NCBI RefSeq assembly: GCF_002019635.1
Contig: NZ_KV917371.1
Span: forward strand, 620,001 to 684,000
Length of the DNA: 64,000 nucleotides
Source: Metabacillus halosaccharovorans
GTDB lineage: Bacteria; Bacillota; Bacilli; Bacillales; Bacillaceae
Reading direction: 5' to 3'
Part shown: positions 9,323 to 17,078 of the stretch, in pieces
Layout of the letters: each line of letters opens with the position of its first letter
Position numbering within the stretch: position 1 is the first letter of the stretch
Position numbers and translations under genes: made by a program
The notes under the pieces: generated by a model
What the model was told of the DNA's origin: nothing
The model's database searches: none
Seen by the model: only the letters and a program-made list of their open reading frames with translations

Positions 9323-9691
9323 ATGAAACTATTAACGATTTTTATGCAAATATTATTTATCTCTTTATTCTTTTTTCTAGGTGCAGGGATAAAAGAAATC
9401 ATTTCAATTCCTCTTCCTGCTTCAATGATTGGGTTAGCATGTTTATTACTTGCTTTATTTACAGGTGTCGTGAAGTTGAAATGGATTGAAAAAGGCGGCA
9501 ATTGGCTATTGGCAGAACTATTGCTTTTCTTCATTCCCTCCGCAGTCGGAATTGTCAATTATAATGAAATCATTAGCTGGCAAGGGATTGAATTGGTGTT
9601 AATTATTGCTGCCAGTACATTTATTGTCATGGCCGTAACAGCCTTTACCGCAGACTTTATTCAGAAAAGACAAAGTAGTGCTGCCAAATGA
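9323..9691 (+). CDS. cidA: CidA/LrgA family holin-like membrane protein
   Basis: 122 aa with four hydrophobic helices and the family segment LPASMIGLACLLLALF. GGGAGG lies 11 nt before the ATG. CidA/LrgA proteins sit in the cytoplasmic membrane and, with their B partner, affect murein hydrolase activity, cell death and pyruvate/acetate flux. The stop overlaps the start of cidB (ATGA), so the two are translationally coupled. Confidence 0.87.
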   Translation: MKLLTIFMQILFISLFFFLGAGIKEIISIPLPASMIGLACLLLALFTGVVKLKWIEKGGNWLLAELLLFFIPSAVGIVNYNEIISWQGIELVLIIAASTFIVMAVTAFTADFIQKRQSSAAK

Positions 9692-10380
9692 AAATTATTC
9701 TATTGACAGTGTTAACGATCATTATTTATAAGCTAATAAAGCTAACGAATAAAAAGTGGACGTTAGCTTTTTTACATCCTTTATTACTTTGTCCTATTGT
9801 CATTATTTTGTTGATTCAAGTGCTCGGTATTTCGGCTGATACGTATATGGATTCTGCAAAAGTGCTAACAGATTTACTAGGACCCGCAACAGTTGCATTT
9901 GCGATTCCAATTTACAAGCATTTTCATTTAGTTAAAAAATATATGGGTACAATTATTGTCAGTATTACAATCGGGACATTAGTTGCTATTTCCTCTACTT
10001 TTATTTTATCGATTGTTTTGCATTTAAATACAAATTTCCTAATTAGTATTTTGCCAAGGTCGATTACCACCCCGATTGCCATCGAAGTATCAAAGGAAAT
10101 TGGCGGGACCCCTACATTAACAACAATCTTTGTGATTATTACAGGAATAAGCGGAGGAATTATTGGTCCCTTTACACTGAAATGGTTGGCCATTAAATCA
10201 CCGATTGCAAAAGGATTATCACTTGGTATGAGTGCACATGGTGTCGGTACTTCTAAAGCAATGGAATATGGTGAACAAGAGGCTACTTTCTCCTCCCTGG
10301 CGATGATTTTCGCAGCGATTTTGACGATGGGATGGGGAAGCTTTCTCATTCCACTGTTAATGGATATGGCACATATTTAA
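9688..10380 (+). CDS. cidB: CidB/LrgB family membrane protein
   Basis: 230 aa, about six to seven helices. Family hallmarks are DLLGPATVAFAIPIYKH, RSITTPIAIEVSKEIGG and GMSAHGVGTSKAMEYGE. In related bacteria the A/B pair forms a membrane system for pyruvate or other organic acids and for controlled lysis. It overlaps cidA by four bases and is followed by a strong terminator. Confidence 0.9.
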   Translation: MKIILLTVLTIIIYKLIKLTNKKWTLAFLHPLLLCPIVIILLIQVLGISADTYMDSAKVLTDLLGPATVAFAIPIYKHFHLVKKYMGTIIVSITIGTLVAISSTFILSIVLHLNTNFLISILPRSITTPIAIEVSKEIGGTPTLTTIFVIITGISGGIIGPFTLKWLAIKSPIAKGLSLGMSAHGVGTSKAMEYGEQEATFSSLAMIFAAILTMGWGSFLIPLLMDMAHI

Positions 10381-10430
10381 CTTGAAAAGCCAAAACTGTG
10401 GTGAATATAAATAAGAATAGATCTAACACA

Positions 10431-10461
10431 AAAACGCATGAATGATCCGTTCATGCGTTTT
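10431..10461. terminator. Terminator after cidB, also usable by convergent GNAT
   Basis: Twelve-base-pair perfect stem AAAACGCATGAA / TTCATGCGTTTT with a 7-nt loop; flanking A and T runs allow use on both strands. Confidence 0.85.
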
Positions 10462-10495
10462 ACATTTACTTGCTTTTTTCTACATAAAGCCTCGC

Positions 10496-10975
10496 TTATT
10501 TTAACTCTTTTATATACCAAGCATCACAAGCATTATGATCTGACCCATCCAGTGCCTTATCAAGCTGTTGGAAACCAAATTTGAGGTAAAGATGATTTGC
10601 TGTTTGGAGTTTCTTCAACGTTTCTAAATAACAGTATGTATAGTGTTCCTTGGCGAAGTCGAGTGCTACTTTCATTAACTTTTTCGATAGTCCTACTCCT
10701 TGAGCTTCAGGTGATATGTATAACTTTTGCAACTCGCAAATCCCGCTCCCCTGTCCAAATGGTGCAATACCTACACCACCTACCACTTCATTTTTATCAT
10801 TCACAGCAACCCAATATTTCGCATTTGTTTGGTGCATGTAGTATTGTGCAAGAGTACTTAACTGGGGATCAAAGTAGGCTGTCCCTGGAATATTTAAGTG
10901 ATATGATTCTAATGAGTGCTTAATAATTTGCTCTATTTTTTGATTGTCCTTTTCTTCCATTTCACGAATATGCAT
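10496..10975 (-). CDS. GNAT family N-acetyltransferase
   Basis: 159 aa from the ATG at 10975 (AGGGGA 8 nt upstream); an upstream in-frame ATG at 11023 lacks a good ribosome-binding site. The acetyl-CoA binding motif A is visible as LYISPEAQGVGLSKKLMKVAL, followed by a motif B-like TANHLYLKFGFQQLD. It transfers acetyl from acetyl-CoA to an unknown amine. Monocistronic and convergent with cidB. Confidence 0.82.
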   Translation of the reverse strand: MHIREMEEKDNQKIEQIIKHSLESYHLNIPGTAYFDPQLSTLAQYYMHQTNAKYWVAVNDKNEVVGGVGIAPFGQGSGICELQKLYISPEAQGVGLSKKLMKVALDFAKEHYTYCYLETLKKLQTANHLYLKFGFQQLDKALDGSDHNACDAWYIKELK

Positions 10976-11222
10976 TGCTCTTCCCCTATCTTCATTATTA
11001 ATATATTCTACTATTATTTTCATGTCATAAGGAACCTAGTCTTAAGCCATAATGTCATATATCTACTTTAAGATCCAATATGCACAATCAACTTCTGTTA
11101 CTAGATTACGATCTCTACAAGTGAATATTCTTGTTTCCTTAAAACACCATTTAATGTATAATAATTACAAATTTGGGCGTAATTATTAAAATGATATTTG
11201 TTATATAAGGTGGTATCCCCTC

Positions 11223-11399
11223 ATGAGTACAGCTCTTAATCTAATCGGAAGCATGCTATTCGTTATGATAGGTTTTTTTTCTTATCTTCGGTCATTAAGA
11301 ATCTCCAATAAGGATTGGAGAGAATTAGCAATGATTTCTTCTTTGATTTTCATTGTTTTTGGGTTATCTACTTATATCTATTTAACGATCTCACACTGA
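11223..11399 (+). CDS. Small two-helix membrane protein, 58 aa
   Basis: ATG at 11223 with AAGGTGG 9 nt upstream; the frame reads 58 codons to TGA. A hydrophobic helix at residues 4-22 ends in SYLRSLRISNKDW, and a second helix at residues 36-56 follows. Two helices joined by a basic loop and a good ribosome-binding site support a real small protein. Family unknown. Confidence 0.5.
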   Translation: MSTALNLIGSMLFVMIGFFSYLRSLRISNKDWRELAMISSLIFIVFGLSTYIYLTISH

Positions 11400-11473
11400 G
11401 GTTTAGAGATGAAACGATAACCTTTTAAGGTTTTCCTGACAGTATTTAAAAATCATAAACTCTCTGAAAACAT

Positions 11474-11500
11474 AAAAAAGACGCTACTGATTAGCGCCTT
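11474..11500 (-). terminator. Terminator of the acidic protein-sortase operon
   Basis: On the minus strand an 8-bp stem (AAGGCGCT / AGCGTCTT, one G-U pair) is followed by six T, just past the sortase stop. Confidence 0.75.
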
Positions 11501-11510
11501 ATTTACAGTG

Positions 11511-12140
11511 TTATTCGGTTACCAATTCTCCCTGAATGATATACCGATCAGGGGCAGAACCAATAAAGTCAAACGGATAGCAGGTCGTAAGTGTCAAAGT
11601 TGGTTTATCTTTTTTCACAATAACAGTTCGGTCATTTTCATCTGTAACCCAGATTTTTTTTATCTCATAATCGAAAGATTCACCTTCATATTCAACTGTC
11701 ATGATATCTCCCTGTTCAAGCTCACCCAATTCTGTAAAAACGGTATCCCGATGTCCGCTTAAAACAGTATGACCTCCGATATCATTTGGGATTGTTGTCC
11801 ATTCACTCACATACATCCCGACACCTTTATCAAGTGTTGATTCATCTGTATTCCAAAAAACATCAAAGCTTGAATCTATTTTTGGAATTTGTAAACTCGC
11901 TACATTTTTTCCATTCTCTACAGAATAGTTTAATGTTGACATATCTTCTATTGTTTTTTCATTCTTTTTTTCAAGCGCCTTTTTAGGCTGTAACTCGGTA
12001 CTTTTTGTTGTAATGGCTTGGGTCTCATTCATGGCTTTTACAGATTTTTTACTGTCATTCCATTGATATAAATTCCAAGCAGAATAGGAGATTCCGCCAA
12101 TAACGAATACAGCTGCAATAAATCCAATGATTCGGGACAT
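11511..12140 (-). CDS. srtD: Class D sortase
   Basis: 209 aa. An N-terminal membrane anchor (residues 4-24), a variable stalk, then the sortase beta-barrel. Catalytic residues are in place: His130 (LSGHRDTVF), Cys187 (LTLTTCYPF) and Arg199 (APDRY). Class D sortases (B. subtilis YhcS type) cleave LPxTA/LPxTC motifs and join the protein to the peptidoglycan cross-bridge. The gene just upstream encodes a protein ending in an LPKTA signal, its evident substrate. A hairpin separates the two. Confidence 0.93.
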   Translation of the reverse strand: MSRIIGFIAAVFVIGGISYSAWNLYQWNDSKKSVKAMNETQAITTKSTELQPKKALEKKNEKTIEDMSTLNYSVENGKNVASLQIPKIDSSFDVFWNTDESTLDKGVGMYVSEWTTIPNDIGGHTVLSGHRDTVFTELGELEQGDIMTVEYEGESFDYEIKKIWVTDENDRTVIVKKDKPTLTLTTCYPFDFIGSAPDRYIIQGELVTE

Positions 12141-12167
12141 TGTTACCCTCCCAATCTAAAAATCTTA

Positions 12168-12190
12168 AAGAGGACGAAAATCGCCCTCTT
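12168..12190 (-). terminator. Partial terminator/attenuator between surface protein and sortase
   Basis: On the minus strand a 10-bp stem (AAGAGGGCGA / TCGTCCTCTT, one G-U pair) with a 3-nt loop is followed by a T-rich stretch, placed after the surface-protein stop and before the sortase ribosome-binding site. It would lower sortase mRNA relative to substrate mRNA. Confidence 0.6.
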
Positions 12191-12193
12191 CAC

Positions 12194-13906
12194 TTATTTA
12201 TGTTGAAATAATCTCTTTCTCACTGCAAGTAAGGCTGCACCAAATGCTGCGATTGCCCCGCCCATTAATACACCAACAGGGTTCGTTCCAGCTGTTTTTG
12301 GCAGTTTACCACCTTGTTCACTATCTGAATCATCATCATTATCAGCCGGTGTTACTTTAAGATCGCTATCATTGTTATCATTAGCTTTTCCACTATTATT
12401 ACTGTTGTTAGATGAATTGTTACCTTTATCAGAGTTAGTTGGAGTTGGCTTATTTACAACAGGTGTTGTACCACCATCATTGTCTGAACCGTTATCTGTG
12501 TCACCTGAATCGTTGCCTGATCCATTGTCCGAGTCATCATCATTACCTTCATATTTTACTAATTCAATTGGTGTTGTAAATGATTCAACTGCTTCATTAC
12601 CGCTAAATAAGGTAATTTTCACTTTCAAGTTTTTAATATCTTCAAAGCTTAAACTGCTTTCCCCAATTGCTGAGAAGAAGCCTTGATAACCGCCAGCTGC
12701 TTCTATTGCACCAATATCAACAAAAGCGGTATTTCCATTCCAATCAAGATTTAATCGGCTGGATCCAAGTCCCAAACTTCCACCACCTAAGAAATCATCA
12801 AGCGCGTCAGGGATTTCACCCTCTTGATAGCTATCAGGTTCATGAATGGTTACACCGTTTGGTACGATAAACTCAATTTTAACGTTATCAATGCTTTCAA
12901 TTTGTAAATTTTGAACTTTAAAACCAAATTGCATACCAAATTGATTATCCGCTAAACCTGGAAAATCAGTCACTGCCTGTGCTCTTCCTTCAAAGAATGT
13001 TGCTTCACTCATTGTGCTGAATGATAGATTGCTTGATCCGGAAATTTGACCAACTGGTGAGTAACTTCCATCAATCACATATGCATTTAAGGTTTGAAGT
13101 AAATTAGCTCCAGCTGTTTTTCCGATAACAGGGATGTTAATGGAAACATTTTTTGTTTCTCCAGCTTTCACTTCGCCAAATGGAATGGCTAATTCTGTTT
13201 CTTCACCTGATAAAAGATAAATATCCTGAGGAGTTTCGTCCGTATCAAGCACCATAATATCATCAGGAATATCTACACCTGTATAAAAGTTCGCTATTGC
13301 TTGTTCAGAATCATTTGTAACAGTGGCATTAATTGTTAATGTATAGTAGCCTTTTTCTTTATCAAACTCAGAAACTTGTCCATTTACTGATCCTTCCATT
13401 TGTGCAACGATTTCTTCAGACGTTAAACCAGGCAGCTGTTCTTCTTCATCCTCATCAACAACATCCTCTTCATTTGCTGATGAATCCTCTTCTGTTCCCT
13501 CTTCTTCACCTGCTACTGGATCTTCTTCTGATCCTTCTTCTTCATTTGCTGCTGGATCTTCTTCTACTACCTCTTCTTCACCTGCTACTGGATTTTCTTC
13601 TACTACTACTTCTTCACCTGCTGCTGGATCTTCTTCTATTACTTCTTCTTCACTAGCTGCTGGATCCTCTTCTGTTGGGGTTTCGCTCGGTTCGCTTGAA
13701 GTTGGCTCGTCGGCTACAGCTTCTGAATCACTAGTTTCATCTGCTGGAACAACGACATTGGCAGCGTCTGTTGCAGTTTCTTCACTTGCTTTATCTACAA
13801 CGGCTTGTTGCTTAACACTTTCACTACCTTCTTCAGCTGCTACTGAGATTCCTGGAGTAATTGCTACTGCTAATCCTAATGTGACGATTGATGCTTTTCT
13901 TAACAA
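12194..13906 (-). CDS. Acidic LPxTA-anchored surface protein (processed acidic surface protein type)
   Basis: 570 aa from the TTG at 13906; GGGAG lies 8 nt before it but directly abuts a GTG at 13915, so TTG is preferred. A signal peptide ends near ISVAAEE. A strongly acidic region follows with six 12-residue repeats of the EEDPAAGEEEVV type, then a beta-rich middle and an Asp/Asn/Ser/Gly linker. The C-terminal sorting signal is LPKTAGT, a hydrophobic helix and RKRLFQHK. I recall a Bacillus family with acidic composition and LPxTA signals paired with class D sortases. Its role at the cell surface is unknown; the acidic repeats could bind cations. Confidence 0.88.
   Translation of the reverse strand: MLRKASIVTLGLAVAITPGISVAAEEGSESVKQQAVVDKASEETATDAANVVVPADETSDSEAVADEPTSSEPSETPTEEDPAASEEEVIEEDPAAGEEVVVEENPVAGEEEVVEEDPAANEEEGSEEDPVAGEEEGTEEDSSANEEDVVDEDEEEQLPGLTSEEIVAQMEGSVNGQVSEFDKEKGYYTLTINATVTNDSEQAIANFYTGVDIPDDIMVLDTDETPQDIYLLSGEETELAIPFGEVKAGETKNVSINIPVIGKTAGANLLQTLNAYVIDGSYSPVGQISGSSNLSFSTMSEATFFEGRAQAVTDFPGLADNQFGMQFGFKVQNLQIESIDNVKIEFIVPNGVTIHEPDSYQEGEIPDALDDFLGGGSLGLGSSRLNLDWNGNTAFVDIGAIEAAGGYQGFFSAIGESSLSFEDIKNLKVKITLFSGNEAVESFTTPIELVKYEGNDDDSDNGSGNDSGDTDNGSDNDGGTTPVVNKPTPTNSDKGNNSSNNSNNSGKANDNNDSDLKVTPADNDDDSDSEQGGKLPKTAGTNPVGVLMGGAIAAFGAALLAVRKRLFQHK
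13457..13672 (-). repeat. Six tandem 36-bp repeats inside the acidic surface protein gene
   Basis: The DNA encodes six successive 12-residue units (consensus EEDPAAGEEEVV; variants EENPVAGEEEVV, EEDPVAGEEEGT, EEDSSANEEDVV). Such an array can change copy number by slippage and would alter the length of the exposed acidic stalk. Confidence 0.85.
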
Positions 13907-14633
13907 AAAATCCACTCCCTTTTGACTATGTGTTTTTGTACCATTTCCGGTTTTTCATACTTTTTATTCAATAAAGTAATAATATTTATCTATCACTTAA
14001 CTTCAAAATATTAGTATAAAAGCCTGAATATGGTAGTTTAAGATATCCAAAAAACATCATAAGCCATTCGCAATATGCATATCAATTGGCTCAAAGGAAA
14101 ATGGCTATTTGGTCACAGGTTGCAAAACTATCTTTTCTACAATATTTTACAATTTCAAACAAAAGGAAAACATTGTCATTTCAAGGTTAACTAAATAATT
14201 AAAGATCTGGAATATTTATTTCACTATAGTAAAAACAGCTATTATATCCTAACTACTTCTAAACCTTTTTACTTAATGTTAAGAATTCATGGGTGAAAGG
14301 TGTTGTTTTGTGATTATTACACACCCTCAAAAATACCTAATAAGGGCGTGGTATCTAGATGAATAACACTTTTCATCCATCTTTAAATAAAACTACTTTT
14401 TACCTATTTTCGAACTCCCTCTTAATAAGACTTTTTTCGCACTAATTCTTTTATAAAAAATAGCTATTTGTTATTCGCTACATGTAAAAAAACACGAATG
14501 AATCATTTCTGTGACATTCTTCCATAATGATAGATATCTACTCCTAAAATCATATATGATTATATACAATATCATTGTTTTATTAGAGCACTCATTAAAT
14601 AAATACGCCTCTAGAAAGGAGAGCATCTTCATA
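13907..14633. other. Gene-free AT-rich stretch between surface protein and HprK-like gene
   Basis: About 725 bases with no frame of convincing length, start and ribosome-binding site. It must hold the promoters of the two divergent genes. A GGTGT...ACACC short inverted repeat near 14300 is the only structure seen. The HprK-like frame is open upstream to 14511, but its real start is at 14634. Confidence 0.5.
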
Positions 14634-15551
14634 TTGAAATTATTAACCGTTGAACATTTGGTTCAAAAATTTGCATTAAAGGTTCTTGCTGGTGAAGAAC
14701 AACTCCAAAAAGCTATTACACAACCTAGATCTCATCGTCCTGGTTTAGAGTTCGTTGGTCACTTTGATTTTTTTCCAACAGAACGAGTTCAAATACTAGG
14801 AAGCAAAGAGATTACCTATTTACATAAATTAAGCTTGGATGAGCGTCAATTTCGGATAGGGAATATTGTAAAATATCACCCACCTTGTTTCATTGTTACG
14901 GCTGGTGAAGAAGGACTAACCTACTTAACACAATACTGTCTTGAAGAGGGAATCCCTCTATTATGTACGGATACACCACAACCAACCTCTGAATTTATTA
15001 CAAAACTTGATGCTTATATGGTTAAAGCATTAGCACCTGAAACTGCGATCCATGGAGTTTGTATTAATGTCTATGGAATGGGGATTTTAATTCGAGGAAA
15101 ATCCGGTGTTGGGAAAAGTGAAACAGCACATACGTTGATTGGGCGGGGACATCGACTTGTTGCAGATGATATTGTCGTGTTAAAAAAGCTTAGTCCGACC
15201 ACCATTCTTGGCACACATGACGAGAAAACAAAGGAATTTCTTTCACTGCGAAGTATTGGGCTTTTAAATGTTGTCCGATTATATGGAAGAAAAGCGTTTC
15301 AAGATGAAACAAGAATTGCGTTAGATATTGAATTGACTAAATGGCAAAAAGATACCCTAAATAATGAATTAGAGCAGGAATCGAAATTCACAGAATATAT
15401 GGGGGTAAAAATTCCTCATATTGAAATCCAATTGCAGCCTGGACGTGATGTTGCAGGGTTAATTGAAGCAGCTGCTAATAATTGGCTTTTGAAACAACAA
15501 GGATATAGTGCTGCAGAAGAATTTATCAAACGCCTTGAATCTGAGTTTTGA
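14634..15551 (+). CDS. HprK-like protein (HPr kinase/phosphorylase paralogue)
   Basis: 305 aa from the TTG at 14634, with AAAGGAG 13 nt upstream. The N-terminal DRTGG-like HprK domain (to about residue 130) is followed by the kinase domain: His140, Walker A GKSGVGKS (155-162), and ADD with Asp178/Asp179 (RGHRLVADD). The HprK C-terminal signature, normally EIRGLGIIxVxxLFG, reads SLRSIGLLNVVRLYG (204-218), so the Glu and one Gly are changed while the Arg is kept. Canonical hprK is usually followed by lgt; this copy stands alone with a terminator. It may be a diverged second copy with another target or altered phosphorylase activity. Confidence 0.8.
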   Translation: MKLLTVEHLVQKFALKVLAGEEQLQKAITQPRSHRPGLEFVGHFDFFPTERVQILGSKEITYLHKLSLDERQFRIGNIVKYHPPCFIVTAGEEGLTYLTQYCLEEGIPLLCTDTPQPTSEFITKLDAYMVKALAPETAIHGVCINVYGMGILIRGKSGVGKSETAHTLIGRGHRLVADDIVVLKKLSPTTILGTHDEKTKEFLSLRSIGLLNVVRLYGRKAFQDETRIALDIELTKWQKDTLNNELEQESKFTEYMGVKIPHIEIQLQPGRDVAGLIEAAANNWLLKQQGYSAAEEFIKRLESEF

Positions 15552-15576
15552 TGTAAACTTACATAATGCAATTTTC

Positions 15577-15622
15577 TAAGAGTCGCTGTACTTTACCTAA
15601 AAAGTATAGCGACTCTTTTGAC
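15577..15622. terminator. Terminator after the HprK-like gene, shared with convergent Lrp gene
   Basis: Stem AAGAGTCGCT / AGCGACTCTT with extra partial pairing and a T run; the A run on the other side allows use by the minus-strand Lrp gene. Confidence 0.8.
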
Positions 15623-15641
15623 GCAGCCAAATACCACATCA

Positions 15642-16052
15642 TTACTTACTTATAATAATCGTTAATTTATAGTTCGCATGTTGATTCAAATCTTCTAAAA
15701 ATTGATTTAACACTTCATTAGATGGAAACTTACACTCAAGCAGGTAACAACCATCCCCACTAATTTTATAATTGTTTAAAACAAATGATTTCTGAGCTTT
15801 AATAAATGAAAGATATGAATCATGATGAGGACTTTTTGTATAAATATTGATCATCGCATGAATCAGGCAGCCTAATTTTGTCTGGTTCATTCTAATTGTA
15901 TACCCCTCAATAACTCCATTATCCTCTAACTTTGCTACTCTTGTGGCAGCTGCTTGGCCAGTCAAATGAACCTTCTCACCCAATTCCTTCATCGTGATCC
16001 GACTGTTCTTGGATAGTTCTTCAAGGATACGCATATCTGTGTGATCTAACAT
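15642..16052 (-). CDS. Lrp/AsnC family transcriptional regulator
   Basis: 136 aa. N-terminal winged HTH (ILEELSKNSRITMKELGEKVHLTGQAAATRVAKLEDNG) and the C-terminal RAM ligand/oligomer domain. Lrp-type proteins bind amino acids and control their metabolism or export. It is divergent from the MBL-fold hydrolase gene, with two perfect dyads in the shared promoter region, so that gene is the likely target. Confidence 0.88.
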   Translation of the reverse strand: MLDHTDMRILEELSKNSRITMKELGEKVHLTGQAAATRVAKLEDNGVIEGYTIRMNQTKLGCLIHAMINIYTKSPHHDSYLSFIKAQKSFVLNNYKISGDGCYLLECKFPSNEVLNQFLEDLNQHANYKLTIIISK

Positions 16053-16071
16053 TTATTCAACTCCTTTCAAT

Positions 16072-16134
16072 AATCAAGTTAAACCGCCAAAAGACTTGAT
16101 TTTATCTATGTAAATGATAGCTGGTCATCATTTA
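16072..16134. promoter_or_regulatory. Two dyads in the Lrp-MBL shared promoter
   Basis: First dyad: AATCAAGT (16072-16079) and ACTTGATT (16094-16101). Second dyad: TAAATGAT (16111-16118) and ATCATTTA (16127-16134). All arms are perfect over 8 bp. Lrp proteins bind several phased sites and wrap DNA, so these may be its operators; this is inferred from position. Confidence 0.5.
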
Positions 16135-16169
16135 AACTATATCTAATTCAAAGAAAAGGAGCAAAAAAA

Positions 16170-16931
16170 ATGAAGATACAACAAATTCGCAACGCGACGA
16201 TCGTTGTTCAATATGCAGGAAAGAAATTTTTAGTTGATCCATTTTTAGCAGAAAAAGGGACTTATCCTCCTTTCCCTAATTCATTAAGACAAAATCAGCA
16301 AAATCCATTAGTCAGTTTACCAGTTTCCATTGACGAACTGATTCATGAAGTGGATGCTGTTATTGTCACACATCTCCATTTAGATCATTACGATGATACA
16401 GCGAAAAATGTCATACCGAAACACATAACAATGTTTGTGCAAAATGAAGATGATGCTGCAGTTGTTAAAAGTGACGGCTTTCAACATGTTGAAGTTTTAA
16501 CAGAAGACACGACACTTGAAGGGATTCAAATAATCAAAACGAAAGGCGAGCATGGCAGAGGAGACATTTTAAAAATGGCCGGAGACGTTTGTGGTGTTGT
16601 TTTTAAGCACCCTTCTGAAAAAACATTATACATTGCAGGTGATACGGTTTGGTATGAAGGAACACAGGAAGTGATCAATACTCATAATCCTGAAATTATA
16701 GTTGTAAACGGTGGAGATAACCAATTCCTAGAAGGCGGATCTTTAGTTATGGGGAAAGAAGATATCTTTGAAGTGTATAAAGCTGCCCCTAACGCAACGA
16801 TTGTTTCTGTCCATATGGAAGCCGTTAATCATTGGACATTATCCAGAAAAGAATTAAAAAGCTTTGTTCAGGAAAAAGAAATCTCATCTCAGGTACTCGT
16901 TCCTGATGACGGTGAATCTTATACATTTTAA
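16170..16931 (+). CDS. MBL-fold metallohydrolase (UlaG/beta-lactamase-like)
   Basis: 253 aa; AAAGGAG lies 9-10 nt before the ATG. The metal-binding motif THLHLDHYDD is in the N-terminal half, with further ligands expected in GEHGRG, AGDTVWYEG and SVHMEAVNH. This is the UlaG-like branch of the metallo-beta-lactamase superfamily; members hydrolyse lactones or phosphodiesters. The substrate is unknown. Divergent from an Lrp regulator, which suggests control by an amino acid or related small molecule. Confidence 0.86.
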   Translation: MKIQQIRNATIVVQYAGKKFLVDPFLAEKGTYPPFPNSLRQNQQNPLVSLPVSIDELIHEVDAVIVTHLHLDHYDDTAKNVIPKHITMFVQNEDDAAVVKSDGFQHVEVLTEDTTLEGIQIIKTKGEHGRGDILKMAGDVCGVVFKHPSEKTLYIAGDTVWYEGTQEVINTHNPEIIVVNGGDNQFLEGGSLVMGKEDIFEVYKAAPNATIVSVHMEAVNHWTLSRKELKSFVQEKEISSQVLVPDDGESYTF

Positions 16932-17003
16932 CAGCTCATAAAACATATTTTTCAAAAAATCTTTTTCATTTTCAATTTTGACCATTAACAGTAATATATT
17001 GGT

Positions 17004-17044
17004 AAGGGCTCATGAATGTATTGTTCTTCTCATGAGCTCTTTCT
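17004..17044 (+). terminator. Terminator after MBL gene
   Basis: Twelve-base-pair stem AAGGGCTCATGA / TCATGAGCTCTT (one G-U pair) followed by a short T-rich stretch, separating the MBL gene from the MFS gene. Confidence 0.7.
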
Positions 17045-17078
17045 AATTAGGATGAAGCATTTTAAGGAGGTGCAAAGG

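Noticed and set aside
13333-13656. 107-codon Leu-rich frame on the plus strand
   Set aside because: Shadow of the acidic repeat region; the Leu/His pattern comes from reading GAA/GAG repeats on the other strand.
14080-14130. Possible c-di-GMP riboswitch (GGCTCAAAGG..GGTCACAGGTTGC)
   Set aside because: Only a faint resemblance; the required GCAAACC / GGGACGCAAAGCC core is missing.
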